The notes beneath the pieces are model-generated. The model had not been told where the DNA came from. It saw only the letters and a list, made by a program, of their open reading frames with translations, and made no database searches. Of a DNA stretch of 64,000 bases, positions 52,971 to 62,074 are shown one piece after another (position 1 is the stretch's first letter; the number at the start of each line of letters is the position of its first letter). Made by a program: the position numbers and the translations under genes. Where the stretch lies: the NCBI RefSeq assembly GCF_002940685.1, contig NZ_PNFP01000007.1, positions 285,372 through 349,371 of the forward strand, read 5' to 3'. The DNA comes from Ensifer adhaerens. Its GTDB lineage: Bacteria > Pseudomonadota > Alphaproteobacteria > Rhizobiales > Rhizobiaceae.

Positions 52971-53855
52971 GTGGCTAATATATTGGCAACGGACATTGGG
53001 TCCGAAGGCTTCGTGCATCGCTATGTCCGCGTCGACGGGCAGAAAATCCACTGCGTCATAATGGGCGAGGGCAAGCCGGTCCTGCTCATCCCCGGCTGGC
53101 CGCAGACCTGGTACGCCTGGCGCTATGTCATGGCCGCGCTGGCGCAAAACGGCTTTCAGGCCATTGCCGTCGATCCCATTGGCACTGGGTTTTCCACCAG
53201 ACCGGAGAGCGGCTACGACACGGGCTCAGTCGCGCGCCTCCTGCACCAGCTTATGATTGAGCTCGGTCACGCACGCTACGGTGTTGCCGGACATGACGTC
53301 GGAATGTGGGTCGGATACGCGCTTGCGAGCGACTATCCGGACGCGGTGGAACGCATTGCGCTGACCGAGGCTGTCATTCCCGGTCTCGCGCCTGCGCCGC
53401 AGATCTTCGTACCCCCTTCGGACAACATCTTCCTCTGGCATTTCATGTTCAATCAGGTCCTGGATCTGCCGGAATTCCTGACATCGGGACGGGAGAAAGA
53501 GTATCTCGGCTTCATGTTCGACAAATGGTCTCACCGCAGGGACCAGGTAGCCGCGGATGTCTATGCCGCTGCCTACGGGACGCCAGGGGGGATCCGCGCC
53601 GGTTTTTCCTACTACCGGGCGATCCCTGAAACCATCCGGCAAAATCAGGAACGGGCGAGCCGACCGCTGGCGATGCCGGTCCTGGCGATAGGCGCGGAGC
53701 ACGCGACGGTGGACGCGCCGATGCAAACGATGCGCCCGCATGCGAGCAACCTGCGCGGCGAGATTGTCCGCGATTGTGGCCATTTCATCATGGAAGAATG
53801 CCCGGACGAGTTCATCGCGCAGGTCGTTCCCTTCTTCCTGGAGAGGGCAGCCTGA
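52971..53855 (+). CDS. Alpha/beta hydrolase with Asp nucleophile (epoxide hydrolase/dehalogenase-like)
   Basis: The 294-residue protein has LLIPGWPQTWYAWR (oxyanion region), a nucleophile elbow GHDVGMWVG with Asp, and the base His in CGHFIMEECPDEF. An Asp nucleophile indicates epoxide hydrolase or haloalkane/fluoroacetate dehalogenase chemistry. It starts at a GTG (52971) behind AAGGAA, 18 bases after the isomerase-like gene. No signal peptide is seen, so it is cytoplasmic. Its stop overlaps the next gene's start by one base. Confidence 0.88.
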   Translation: MANILATDIGSEGFVHRYVRVDGQKIHCVIMGEGKPVLLIPGWPQTWYAWRYVMAALAQNGFQAIAVDPIGTGFSTRPESGYDTGSVARLLHQLMIELGHARYGVAGHDVGMWVGYALASDYPDAVERIALTEAVIPGLAPAPQIFVPPSDNIFLWHFMFNQVLDLPEFLTSGREKEYLGFMFDKWSHRRDQVAADVYAAAYGTPGGIRAGFSYYRAIPETIRQNQERASRPLAMPVLAIGAEHATVDAPMQTMRPHASNLRGEIVRDCGHFIMEECPDEFIAQVVPFFLERAA

Positions 53856-54796
53856 TGCCTGTCGATGCGAACATTGCCGCGTTTCTGGCGCGGCTGCCGG
53901 CCACGCAACCCGGCACTCTTGGTGAAATGCGCGCAGAAACGGATCGGGCTCTGATCGCGATGCAGGGCCCGTCGGAGCCTGTCGACCACATCGACGATCT
54001 CGTTGTGGCCGGCGACGATCTGGACGTTTCAATCCCTGTGCGGGCCTACTGGCCCGCGGGAGCGAACAGGGAAAGCAATCCTCCGGCTATGGTTTTCGCC
54101 CATGCCGGGGGATGGTGCCTGGTCTCGCTCGACGCATATGACAATCCGTGTCGCGCGCTCGCCAATGCGACCGGCTGCGTTATCTTTTCCGTCGGCTATC
54201 GCCTTGCGCCCGAACATCCCTATCCGGCACCTCTCGACGATGTCTATTGCGTCTTGCGCTGGGTCGCCGATCACGCGGAACGATTGGGAGTAGACGGAGA
54301 TAGGATTGTCATTGCCGGCGACAGCGCCGGCGGAAACCTGGCGGCTGCAAGCGCGATGCTCGCACGGGACCGCGGCGGACCGCCTATCGCGCAACAACTG
54401 CTCTTGTATCCGCCGGTCGATACCGATTTGGAAACCGCCTCCTATCAGGAGTTTGCTGGCGGCTATTATCTGTCGCGCGACGCGATGAAGTTTTGCTGGG
54501 GGGCCTATCTCGGTGACCGAGTGGCGGCGCCCCCAGTCTATGCCGCCCCGCTGCGCGGCGATCTCTCCGGTTTGCCGCCCGCGACAATCATGGTGAGCGA
54601 GTACGATCCCTTGCGCAGCGAAGGCGAAGCCTACGCGCGCAAACTTCAGGAATGCGGTGTTCCAACCACGCTCATCGTTCTCGAAGGGATGATTCATGCC
54701 TGCATCCATATGCTCGGCATCACGCCGGCGGCGGGAGCGATCTTTGCCAATGCGGGGAGACAGCTGCGTTCGAAGTTCGTAGCATCTTCAGGTTAG
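53855..54796 (+). CDS. Hormone-sensitive-lipase family esterase
   Basis: The 313-residue esterase has the HSL-family oxyanion motif as HAGGWCLVS (HGG becomes HAGG), the nucleophile Ser in IAGDSAGGNLAAA near residue 160, an Asp in SEYDPLRSEG and a final His in LEGMIHACIHM. It hydrolyses small acyl esters in the cytoplasm. Its ATG shares a base with the upstream stop, so translation is coupled. The trio isomerase, epoxide-type hydrolase and esterase suggests stepwise opening and deacylation of an oxygenated substrate, which is inference. Confidence 0.9.
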   Translation: MPVDANIAAFLARLPATQPGTLGEMRAETDRALIAMQGPSEPVDHIDDLVVAGDDLDVSIPVRAYWPAGANRESNPPAMVFAHAGGWCLVSLDAYDNPCRALANATGCVIFSVGYRLAPEHPYPAPLDDVYCVLRWVADHAERLGVDGDRIVIAGDSAGGNLAAASAMLARDRGGPPIAQQLLLYPPVDTDLETASYQEFAGGYYLSRDAMKFCWGAYLGDRVAAPPVYAAPLRGDLSGLPPATIMVSEYDPLRSEGEAYARKLQECGVPTTLIVLEGMIHACIHMLGITPAAGAIFANAGRQLRSKFVASSG

Positions 54797-54801
54797 GTGG
54801 T

Positions 54802-54984
54802 ATGACGATGCCAGGCTTGGCAACCGCAGAACTCGCTGCAAAGCCGGAAACCCGGCTTTGCGCTTGGCGGAAGAACTCATGGAACGAAGAGGAACGGATC
54901 GGCTCACGCGACGATATCACCGACATTGACTGGTTGCTGGCGCAGTCGTGGGCGAAAAGACTGCTCGACGCGAGCAGAGCTTGA
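54802..54984 (+). CDS. Possible small hypothetical protein (weak)
   Basis: A 60-codon frame begins at an ATG five bases after the esterase stop (MTMPGLATAELAAKPETRLC). It contains a charged helix-like segment (WNEEERIGSRDDITDIDWLL) but no known domain, and its ribosome site (GGTGG) is poor. It may be a small co-translated product or an artefact. Confidence 0.25.
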   Translation: MTMPGLATAELAAKPETRLCAWRKNSWNEEERIGSRDDITDIDWLLAQSWAKRLLDASRA

Positions 54985-55029
54985 AACAAGTTCGTTAGAA
55001 CTCGGCCAAAGTAACGCGCGCAGTCGCCC

Positions 55030-55326
55030 GAGCCGTTTGACTGCGTGCTCGATGCTGGCATGATCGGCGTCTGTGGCCGTATTCAGCGGGAAGGCGAGGT
55101 TGTGCAACTCGTCGCTCATCGGCTGACTGACCTATCTGCCGAACTCGCGAGTGTCGGCGGTCGAGATGCCGACTTTCCGCTTCCGCACGGAATAGGGGAC
55201 GAGTTTCATCGTGGCGCGCCGGCACCCGATCCGCGGGGGCTGCCGAAGGCACCGCGGGCGCGCGATATTGTCGATCCCTACCTGCATCTCGATCAGATCA
55301 AGGTGAAGACACGGGATTTTCGGTGA
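55030..55326 (+). pseudogene. C-terminal remnant of error-prone DNA polymerase DnaE2 (ImuC)
   Basis: The frame reads GRIQREGEVVQLVAHRLTDL, followed by DADFPLPHG, GDEFHRGAPAPDPRGLP and the final IKVKTRDFR, which I recognise as the C-terminus of rhizobial DnaE2. It corresponds to roughly the last 95 residues of a protein near 1,100. Nothing upstream continues the gene. A full imuAB-dnaE2 cassette must have been cut here by deletion or recombination; an intact copy may exist elsewhere. Confidence 0.75.
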
Positions 55327-55647
55327 GATGATGACAAGTCTTGAGGACCGCCTTGGGGCGTCCCCGTGGGGCGTCACTTGACAGCCATTTGTTCGGCGGG
55401 TGTCGCGTCGCGCTTGTGGCTGTCGGCCGCCTGGCACAGGCTGCGATGGCAGTTCAAAACTTTACAGTAGACCCCGTAGAACAGCGGCAAAGCACCGACT
55501 GCGGACAGAAGCAAGCATTCGGCGAGGGATCAAACGCACAAGGGATTGACGAACGGCCCGTTACAGATGATCGCATAATGTATCGAATGGAATGGCAGAC
55601 CTTACGGGGACTACCTGTTCAGTCGCTCACCGCCTTGCTCGAGGGTC
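55327..55647. other. Intergenic, no supported feature
   Basis: This 320-base stretch between the dnaE2 remnant and the deacetylase gene contains a 108-codon frame (55341-55667) with no ribosome site or domain and strong overlap with the downstream gene end. I see no gene in it. Confidence 0.5.
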
Positions 55648-56517
55648 CTAAACGCCTTCAGCTCTAGCTTCGTAATGCGAGAGGATTTCAGCGCCAGTTG
55701 CTATCCAAACGTCGTCGCGAACGGCGATTTCGGCAAGGAAGTCTTTCAGGATGCGCCAGCGCATCGGTCGGCCCGAGACCTGGGGGTGCAGGACGAGAGT
55801 GGTCACACCGCCCCAGTCATGCGTGCCGGCGAATTCTTCGCGCCATAGAGGCAGGATGGCGTCACGGCCGAAAAGTGGGCGCGAATCCAATCGACCGGTC
55901 ATGCCGAAATTCCAGTCGTCGAACGCGTAGTTGACGGGGATCTCGACCGGACCGGGCCTGCCATCGGCAAGGCGATGGCGATAGGGGCGGATATCGTCGC
56001 GAAATGAGCTCGAATAACGCAGGCCGCGTACGGAAAGATAGGCGAGCAGTTCCGGGAAGTTCTCGCCGGACGGCGCGCGGTAGCCGATGGGCGTCACACC
56101 GAGCCGAGACTTCAGCGCTTCGAGGCCACGGTCGATCTCCTCTTTTGCTTCGTCAAGCTTGTTGCGATCCGGGCATTTGTGCAGGTAGCCGTGATGGGCG
56201 ATCTCGTGACCGGCAGTGACAATCGGTTCGCACGCGGCGGTGTGGGCCTCGGCAGTCCAACCTGGAATGAAGAAGGTCGCCTTGAGGTTCAGCGCATCGA
56301 GCAGTTCGAGGATCTTTGCGATCCCGACCCGGGCGTCGTAGCCGCCGAGCGAGGTTGTTACCATCCGGTCAACATTGGCGTGATTGTTGCCGATCCAGGC
56401 AGTCTCGGCGTCGACGTCGAAGCCGATGAAGAGGGCGCTCTTCTTGCCGTGCGGCCAGTCAAAAATAGGAGCTGGTGGCGCCGGGTTGAGCGGGCGAGGG
56501 CTGAGGTCGTAGGTCAT
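55648..56517 (-). CDS. Polysaccharide deacetylase family protein (PuuE/PgdA-like)
   Basis: The 289-residue protein belongs to the NodB-homology superfamily. The first motif is GFDVDAETAW (Asp), the metal His pair is in HEIAHHGYLHK near residue 112, a later RAPSGENFPEL is present, and the His in LVLHPQVSGRP closes the active site. This arrangement is nearer to cytoplasmic allantoinase-like PuuE and to cyclic-imidase-like enzymes than to exported chitin deacetylases, and no signal peptide is seen. It ends a six-gene catabolic operon, so hydrolysis of an amide in that pathway is inferred. Confidence 0.85.
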   Translation of the reverse strand: MTYDLSPRPLNPAPPAPIFDWPHGKKSALFIGFDVDAETAWIGNNHANVDRMVTTSLGGYDARVGIAKILELLDALNLKATFFIPGWTAEAHTAACEPIVTAGHEIAHHGYLHKCPDRNKLDEAKEEIDRGLEALKSRLGVTPIGYRAPSGENFPELLAYLSVRGLRYSSSFRDDIRPYRHRLADGRPGPVEIPVNYAFDDWNFGMTGRLDSRPLFGRDAILPLWREEFAGTHDWGGVTTLVLHPQVSGRPMRWRILKDFLAEIAVRDDVWIATGAEILSHYEARAEGV

Positions 56518-56529
56518 GTATCTTCCTTC

Positions 56530-57939
56530 TCAAATGAAGACCGGCGCTTCCGGTTCGTCGGTGACCAACAGTTCGGAAAGTTCCCGGCAGTCCGCGCGTC
56601 CCTCCAGCACGCCCACGAAATCGGCGAGGTCCGCGACGCGAGCCGCCGGCAACGCCATCGACGCGAGGCTGTCGAACTTGGCGCGGATGGCGGTATCGCT
56701 CATCGGCCGCTCGCTGGAGCCGGTGGCGCGCGGAACCATCGTCGTCCTGCTTTCGCCGTCGGTGAAGGTGACGGTCACTTCCGGCTCGGCCATTTGCGGC
56801 ATCTGCGGGTCAGGATGGAAGTCGATCCGGTCGAGAGTGAATGCGATGTGCCGGTCTCGACGGGCCGCCGCTGAGTACTGTTCGAGGTCAACTCGACCGA
56901 ACACCAGGAGTGCTGCCAGCGCGTAGCCGAGGCTCATTTGTGCGCCGGCCAGCGTCTCCAGTCGCGCCCGGCCGCACATGTCCATCAGGAAGGGGCTGAG
57001 GCGGAGATCAATCTTCGCGATGTCGACGGCGTCGCGGCCAGTCAGACTGAGAATGTCGCCCACCGCGTCGATCGCGGAATGCGCGCCGCGGCAAGCGGCA
57101 TAAGGCTTGAGCGAGGCGCGCTCAATCTTCCAGTTCGTTCCAAGCCCGGCGGAGAGTTCTGCCGGCTGCCCTACATCCCGCACATAGGTGCGGAAGAAGC
57201 CACCCCAGACATCCTCGAACACCTGCGAGGGGCCGGAAAAGCCGGCGGCGGCGAGATCGGCAGCGAGAAGTCCGCCTTCAGCCGCCCGTCCGGCGTGGAC
57301 CTTCTTTGCTTGGCTGCCGTCATGGTTGAAAGCCCACAGGCCAGAGGAAAAGCTGGTGGCCAGCGTCAGGGCGTGGCGAAAGAGGGCGCAGTCATAACCG
57401 CGCAGCCGGGCGACGGCGGCTGCGGCCGCGAGTGTACCGCAGGTCCCGGTGGAGTGCCAACCGGCACCATTATGCACGCCGTAGCCTCCCGACGCGTCCA
57501 GCATCCGGCGGCCGACCTCGTAGCCCGCCGTCAGCGCGCAAATGAAATCGCCGCCGGAAATCGGGCCCTCGCAAGTTGGAAGAGCTGCCAGTAGCGCGGG
57601 CAGAACGACGGCGCCCGTATGATCGCAGCCGCCGGAATCGTCGAGTTCGAAGACATGGGCGGCCACGCCATTGGTAAGCGCTGCGTCGCGCGGTCCGGTC
57701 CGCCGCTGCGAGGCCAGAAGCGGTGTTGTTCCCCCTGGTGCGGCGAGCGTACGTACCTTACGGAACTCATTGGAGCGCGTACCGGCGAGGGCTGCGCCGA
57801 GCGTATCCAAAAGGTGGGATTTGGTACGGGCGGTGATCCGGTCCGGTAGGTCGGCAGGTGCAAGTCGGGCGCAGAAATCGGCAAGCGCCTCGACATGCGT
57901 CAACGCTTGCAGGCCGCTTCGGGCTACATCGGGCATCAT
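56530..57939 (-). CDS. MmgE/PrpD family protein
   Basis: The 469-residue protein has the MmgE/PrpD fold (2-methylcitrate dehydratase, cis-aconitate decarboxylase and itaconate-related enzymes): LLDTLGAALAGTRSNEF near residue 50, NGVAAHVFELDD near residue 93, GYEVGRRML, and the C-terminal GRADCRELSEL. Family members dehydrate or decarboxylate tricarboxylic acids, and several homologues in soil bacteria act on other carboxylates. It sits between the binding protein and deacetylase genes of the catabolic operon. Substrate is unassigned. Confidence 0.9.
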   Translation of the reverse strand: MMPDVARSGLQALTHVEALADFCARLAPADLPDRITARTKSHLLDTLGAALAGTRSNEFRKVRTLAAPGGTTPLLASQRRTGPRDAALTNGVAAHVFELDDSGGCDHTGAVVLPALLAALPTCEGPISGGDFICALTAGYEVGRRMLDASGGYGVHNGAGWHSTGTCGTLAAAAAVARLRGYDCALFRHALTLATSFSSGLWAFNHDGSQAKKVHAGRAAEGGLLAADLAAAGFSGPSQVFEDVWGGFFRTYVRDVGQPAELSAGLGTNWKIERASLKPYAACRGAHSAIDAVGDILSLTGRDAVDIAKIDLRLSPFLMDMCGRARLETLAGAQMSLGYALAALLVFGRVDLEQYSAAARRDRHIAFTLDRIDFHPDPQMPQMAEPEVTVTFTDGESRTTMVPRATGSSERPMSDTAIRAKFDSLASMALPAARVADLADFVGVLEGRADCRELSELLVTDEPEAPVFI

Positions 57940-57999
57940 GATATCCTCGTTCGGGCAGGCGAGGAGGCGGCCCGGCCAACGCGCCGGGCCGCCACTCGG

Positions 58000-58839
58000 T
58001 CATTTCACGGTTTCGCCGTTGATCATCACGCCGTCGAGCGTGCTGCCGGCAAGGCCGTACTTTTCGAAGATTGCCTTGTATTCGCCCGAGGCCATGGCCG
58101 CCTTCAGGGCGCCGGCAATCGCATCGCGAAGTTCGGGCGTCTGCTTTGAGAAGCCGATGCCCTGGTAGACTTCCGTGAACGGCTTACCGACCACGGCATA
58201 GGTGTCCTTTTCAAGCTGCATAAGGTAGGGCAGCGTTTCCGAGCCCTGCACCGCACCGTCAAGGCGGCCCTGCTTCAACTGTGCGCGAGCGTCGGCCGAG
58301 CCTTCGGTACCGACAATCGTGAGTGCCGGCTTGCCGTTCGCTTCGCAATTGGCGGCGCTCCACTTCTTGGCCTCGTCCGGGAAGGATGTGCGGCGGCTCA
58401 TACCAACGGTCTTGCCGCAGAAGTCGGTCAGTTCCTTGAATTCGTCCTTGCGTTTTGCCGACGTGTAGAACTGGGCGCCGGACCGCATGTAGTCGACGAA
58501 GTCCATGGTCTCGCGCCGGGCCGGCAGGTCGCTCATGCCACTCAGTACCAGGTCAACACGTCCGGTGTTCAGCGACGAGACCATCTGCTCGAAGCCGATT
58601 TCCGACCACTCGATTTCCGTGCCGAGCTGCTTGGCAAGTGCTTTGCCGAGCTCGATGTCGACACCCATCAGTTCGTTTGTCGCCGGGTCGCGGTATTCCA
58701 TCGGCGGATAGTTTGGCGTGTTCGCGACAACGAGCTTGCCGGCGGATTTGTATTTCTCCGGTAGATCCTGCGCATGGGCGGTAAAGGCGAGAAGGCACGC
58801 CGAGGTGGCCAGAATAATCTTTTTCATTGTCGTTCCCAT
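58000..58839 (-). CDS. Amino-acid ABC transporter substrate-binding protein (family 3)
   Basis: The 279-residue receptor has a signal peptide (IILATSACLLAFTAHA) and the family-3 body: GKLVVANTPNYPPMEYRDPA, LMGVDIELGKALAKQLG, and SGMSDLPARRETMDFVDY. It should bind an amino acid or an amino-acid conjugate in the periplasm. It lies in an operon with one permease and one ATPase of the same class and with enzymes of lyase and deacetylase type, so the ligand may be an N-substituted amino acid. Confidence 0.92.
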   Translation of the reverse strand: MGTTMKKIILATSACLLAFTAHAQDLPEKYKSAGKLVVANTPNYPPMEYRDPATNELMGVDIELGKALAKQLGTEIEWSEIGFEQMVSSLNTGRVDLVLSGMSDLPARRETMDFVDYMRSGAQFYTSAKRKDEFKELTDFCGKTVGMSRRTSFPDEAKKWSAANCEANGKPALTIVGTEGSADARAQLKQGRLDGAVQGSETLPYLMQLEKDTYAVVGKPFTEVYQGIGFSKQTPELRDAIAGALKAAMASGEYKAIFEKYGLAGSTLDGVMINGETVK

Positions 58840-58856
58840 TCTGTCGGTTCTTGCGG

Positions 58857-59627
58857 TTATCGTTGCACGGCCTTGAGGAAATCGGCGGTGCGGGGGTTGT
58901 CGGGTTGGGTCAGGACCCGCGCCGAAGGGCCGTGCTCGATCAGCCGCCCGCCATCCATGAAGGCGACAGTATTGCTGACGTTGCGGGCAAAGCCCATTTC
59001 GTGGGTGACGACGATCATCGTCATGCCAGATGCGGCAAGATCGTTCATCACATCGAGCACTTCGGCCACCAGTTCGGGATCGAGTGCGGAGGTAGGCTCA
59101 TCGAAAAGGATGAGCGAGGGACGCATGCCCATCGCGCGGGCGATCGCGACGCGCTGTTGCTGGCCGCCGGAAAGCTCCGCCGGATAGTTGCCTCCCTTGC
59201 CGGCAAGGCCGACGCGGTTGAGCAGATCCATCGCGTGTTCCCGTGCTGCCTTTGGGCTTTCGCCCAGGACCTGCACCGGCCCTTCGATCACGTTTTCGAG
59301 CGCAGTCTTGTGCGGGAAGAGGTTGAAGCGCTGGAACACCATGCCGATTCCGCGGCGCTGGCGGGCAATCTCGGCGTCGCTCAGTTCATAAAGCTTGTCG
59401 CCGTCGCGGCGGTAGCCGATCAGCTCGCCATTGGCCCAGATCGCACCGGAGTCGATGCGCTCCAGAAGGTTGATGCAGCGCAGGAACGTGCTTTTGCCGG
59501 AGCCGGAGGGGCCAATGATGCAGCTCACCTCGCCTTTACGGACTTCCAGCCCGACGTCATCGAGAGCCTTGAACGTGCCGAAGCTCTTGCAGACGTCGAC
59601 GGCTTTCACCAGTATTTCGCTTGTCAT
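58857..59627 (-). CDS. Amino-acid ABC transporter ATP-binding protein (GlnQ/HisP type)
   Basis: The 256-residue ATPase has Walker A GPSGSGKSTFL near residue 39, GMVFQRFNLFPHKTALEN (Q-loop), signature LSGGQQQRVAIARAM, Walker B ILFDEPTSALD and the switch His in VTHEMGFARN. It belongs to the polar-amino-acid uptake group. It lies 11 bases downstream of the permease gene and 17 bases upstream of the receptor gene. It is the complete energy unit of this system. Confidence 0.94.
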   Translation of the reverse strand: MTSEILVKAVDVCKSFGTFKALDDVGLEVRKGEVSCIIGPSGSGKSTFLRCINLLERIDSGAIWANGELIGYRRDGDKLYELSDAEIARQRRGIGMVFQRFNLFPHKTALENVIEGPVQVLGESPKAAREHAMDLLNRVGLAGKGGNYPAELSGGQQQRVAIARAMGMRPSLILFDEPTSALDPELVAEVLDVMNDLAASGMTMIVVTHEMGFARNVSNTVAFMDGGRLIEHGPSARVLTQPDNPRTADFLKAVQR

Positions 59628-59638
59628 GTGCGCCCCCT

Positions 59639-60505
59639 TCAGATCGTCGTGCGGCCGCGGGTGCCGCGGGCGTAGTGGCGTTCGATCCGGGATTGGATCA
59701 GGGAGAGGACGGTGACGATCGCGAGATACCAGAAGCTTGCGACCATCAGCAGCTCCAGCACGCGCGTATTGGCGTAGTAGATCACCTGCGCATTGTGCAG
59801 GATCTCCGAATACTGGATCACCGAGGCGAGCGAGGTGAGCTTGACCATGCTGATCACCTCATTGCCAACAGGCGGAACCATCACGCGCATGGCCTGCGGC
59901 AGCACGATGCGGCGCAGCGTCTGCATGCCGGTCATGCCGATCGTTCGGGCGGCCTCATACTGGCCGGTATCCACGGAGAGAAGGCCGCTTCGCACGACTT
60001 CCGAAGTGTAGGCGCCCTGCTGGATACCGAGGCCGAGCATGGCGGCAACAAAGGGCGTCATCACTTCGACGGTGTTGATCTCGAAGAGACCGGGAATGCC
60101 CATCGTCGGGAAGATCAGAGCAAGGTTGAACCAGAGCAGCAGTTGCAGGAGTGCGGGCGCGCCCCGGAATATCCAGACATAGACGAGGGCGATGTATTCG
60201 AGCACCGGATTTCCGGAAATCCGCATGATCGCAATGAGGACGCCGAGCGCGATGCCGAGCGACATCGCCGCGACCGTCATCAGTAGCGTGTTCCAGATGC
60301 CCTGAATGATCACCGGAGCAAACAGGAATTGGCCGACGACCGGCCATTCGATCTGGCCGACGACGAAGGCGCGGATCAGGAGCGCCACTAGGATGAGCAC
60401 GATGGCGGCGAAGACCTTGCGCCCCACATGCTTGCGCGGGACGAGTTCGAGATGGGCGATGTCATGAGCATCGCGGCTGGAGTGGGGAAGGGCCGTGTCC
60501 GTCAT
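59639..60505 (-). CDS. Amino-acid ABC transporter permease
   Basis: The 288-residue permease of HisM/GlnP type has an EAA-type loop as YEAARTIGMTGMQTLRRIVLPQ after RSGLLSVDTGQ, and ends NWFLxxxx-type IQSRIERHYARG. Its N-terminus is longer than usual, with a cytoplasmic tail before the first span. It probably works as a homodimer, since only one permease gene is present. Its start overlaps the lyase gene's stop in ATGA, so translation is coupled. Confidence 0.92.
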   Translation of the reverse strand: MTDTALPHSSRDAHDIAHLELVPRKHVGRKVFAAIVLILVALLIRAFVVGQIEWPVVGQFLFAPVIIQGIWNTLLMTVAAMSLGIALGVLIAIMRISGNPVLEYIALVYVWIFRGAPALLQLLLWFNLALIFPTMGIPGLFEINTVEVMTPFVAAMLGLGIQQGAYTSEVVRSGLLSVDTGQYEAARTIGMTGMQTLRRIVLPQAMRVMVPPVGNEVISMVKLTSLASVIQYSEILHNAQVIYYANTRVLELLMVASFWYLAIVTVLSLIQSRIERHYARGTRGRTTI

Positions 60506-61956
60506 GCTTGCGCTCCCGGCAATGGCGTAAGGGCAATACCCGAGAGGTTCAGTTCGGCCCAGACACGCTGTTCCTTGCAGGTTTCGGCGAAGGCCGTGAT
60601 CTGTTCGCGCACCCGGGCCGGAGCCGTTCCTCCCTGGCCGAAACGTTCGGCAAGCGCCCGGGCCGGGTCGATCACCTCAAGCACGTCCGGGGTCAATGCC
60701 GCGTCGATGTTCGGCAGGTCGGTCTGAGCCAACCCATCAAGTTCCATGCCCCGCTCTTCGCAATAGCGCACGGTCGCGCCGGAGATCTCATGGGCATGCG
60801 AAAACGGAATACCCTGCCGCACCAGCCAGTCTGCGACCTCGGTTGCCAGCGTGAAGCCACGCGGCGCGTCGGCTGCCATGCGTTCGCTGTCGAAGGTCAA
60901 CGTCGCGACCATGCCGGCAAAGGCAGGCAGGATCAGGTCGAGAAGATCGATCGTCTCGAAAAGGGCGCGCTTGTCCTCGGCGAGGTCGCGGTTGTAGGCG
61001 AGCGGCATCGCCTTGAGTGTGGCGAGCATGCCGGCAAGGTTGCCGATCATCGTGCCCGACATGCCACGCGTCAGCTCGGCGATATCGGGGTTCTTCTTCT
61101 GCGGCATGATCGATGAGCCAGTCGAGTAGGAATCGTGCAGCTTCACCCAGGCAAACTGGCGCGAGGCCCAGATGCAGATCTCCTCTGACAGCCGCGAGAG
61201 GTTTACCCCGAGCATCGCGGTGACGAACAGAAATTCCGAGACCACGTCGCGGCTCGCGACGGCATCAATGGAATTCTCGCAGGGGCGGGCGTAGCCGAGA
61301 TCGCGCGAGGAGCTTTCGGTATCGCGGGCGAAAGCCGAGCCCGCAAGAGCTGCGGCGCCGAGCGGCGAACGGTCGAAGCGGCGGTCCCAGTCCATGAAGC
61401 GCTGGATATCGCGGCTGAGCGACTGCGCATGTGCCATAAGGTGATGACCGAGCGATATCGGCTGGGCAGGCTGAAGATGGGTGAAGCCCGGCATGACCGT
61501 TTCGATATGGGCGCTCGCCTGTGTGGCGAGTGCATCCTGTACCGAAAGCACCAGCTTCACCAGTCGCCGTGACGTGCGGCGAAGGTAAAGGCGGGTGTTG
61601 TTGGCGGTCTGGTCGTTGCGCGAGCGGCCGGCGCGCAGCTTGCCGCCGAGGGCGCCCAGCCGCTCGATCAACAGGCGCTCGTGGAAGGTGTGAAGGTCCT
61701 CATCCGAGGCATTCGGCTTCTCGCGGCCGGCCGCGACATCGGCCGCGATCGTATCGAGCGTTTGCAGCATCCGCGGCAGTTCGTCCTCACTCAGCACCCC
61801 AGCGCGCGCAAGTTCGCGAGCATGGGCGCGAGACCCGGCGATGTCTTCGGGCGAAAGGCGGAAAAAGCTCGGATTGCTTCGCGAGAGCGCCGCGAGTTCC
61901 GGAGACGGACCGCTGGAAAATCGGCCTCCCCAAAGCGACGTCGCTTGTTCTGTCAT
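60502..61956 (-). CDS. argH: Argininosuccinate lyase family enzyme in a catabolic operon
   Basis: The 484-residue protein is of the fumarase/aspartase superfamily, ArgH branch. It has LWGGRFSSGPSPEL at the start, GRSRNDQTANNTRLYLR (residues about 115-131), GFTHLQPAQPISLGHHL and the signature GSSIMPQKKNPD with the catalytic Ser. True ArgH splits argininosuccinate into arginine and fumarate. Here it leads an uptake operon and not an arginine synthesis operon, so it may cleave another C-N succinate adduct, as the related EDDS lyase does. The canonical argH could be elsewhere in the genome. Confidence 0.85.
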   Translation of the reverse strand: MTEQATSLWGGRFSSGPSPELAALSRSNPSFFRLSPEDIAGSRAHARELARAGVLSEDELPRMLQTLDTIAADVAAGREKPNASDEDLHTFHERLLIERLGALGGKLRAGRSRNDQTANNTRLYLRRTSRRLVKLVLSVQDALATQASAHIETVMPGFTHLQPAQPISLGHHLMAHAQSLSRDIQRFMDWDRRFDRSPLGAAALAGSAFARDTESSSRDLGYARPCENSIDAVASRDVVSEFLFVTAMLGVNLSRLSEEICIWASRQFAWVKLHDSYSTGSSIMPQKKNPDIAELTRGMSGTMIGNLAGMLATLKAMPLAYNRDLAEDKRALFETIDLLDLILPAFAGMVATLTFDSERMAADAPRGFTLATEVADWLVRQGIPFSHAHEISGATVRYCEERGMELDGLAQTDLPNIDAALTPDVLEVIDPARALAERFGQGGTAPARVREQITAFAETCKEQRVWAELNLSGIALTPLPGAQA

Positions 61957-62074
61957 GTCAGTCTCCCATCTCGGTAATTATGTTCCCGAGCTGAGGTTGC
62001 CTTTTAGGGACCGCTTGCACAAACGCGAAAAAGCGATACCGTTATGACGAAACCGACTAGCCCATTGCCGGAGA

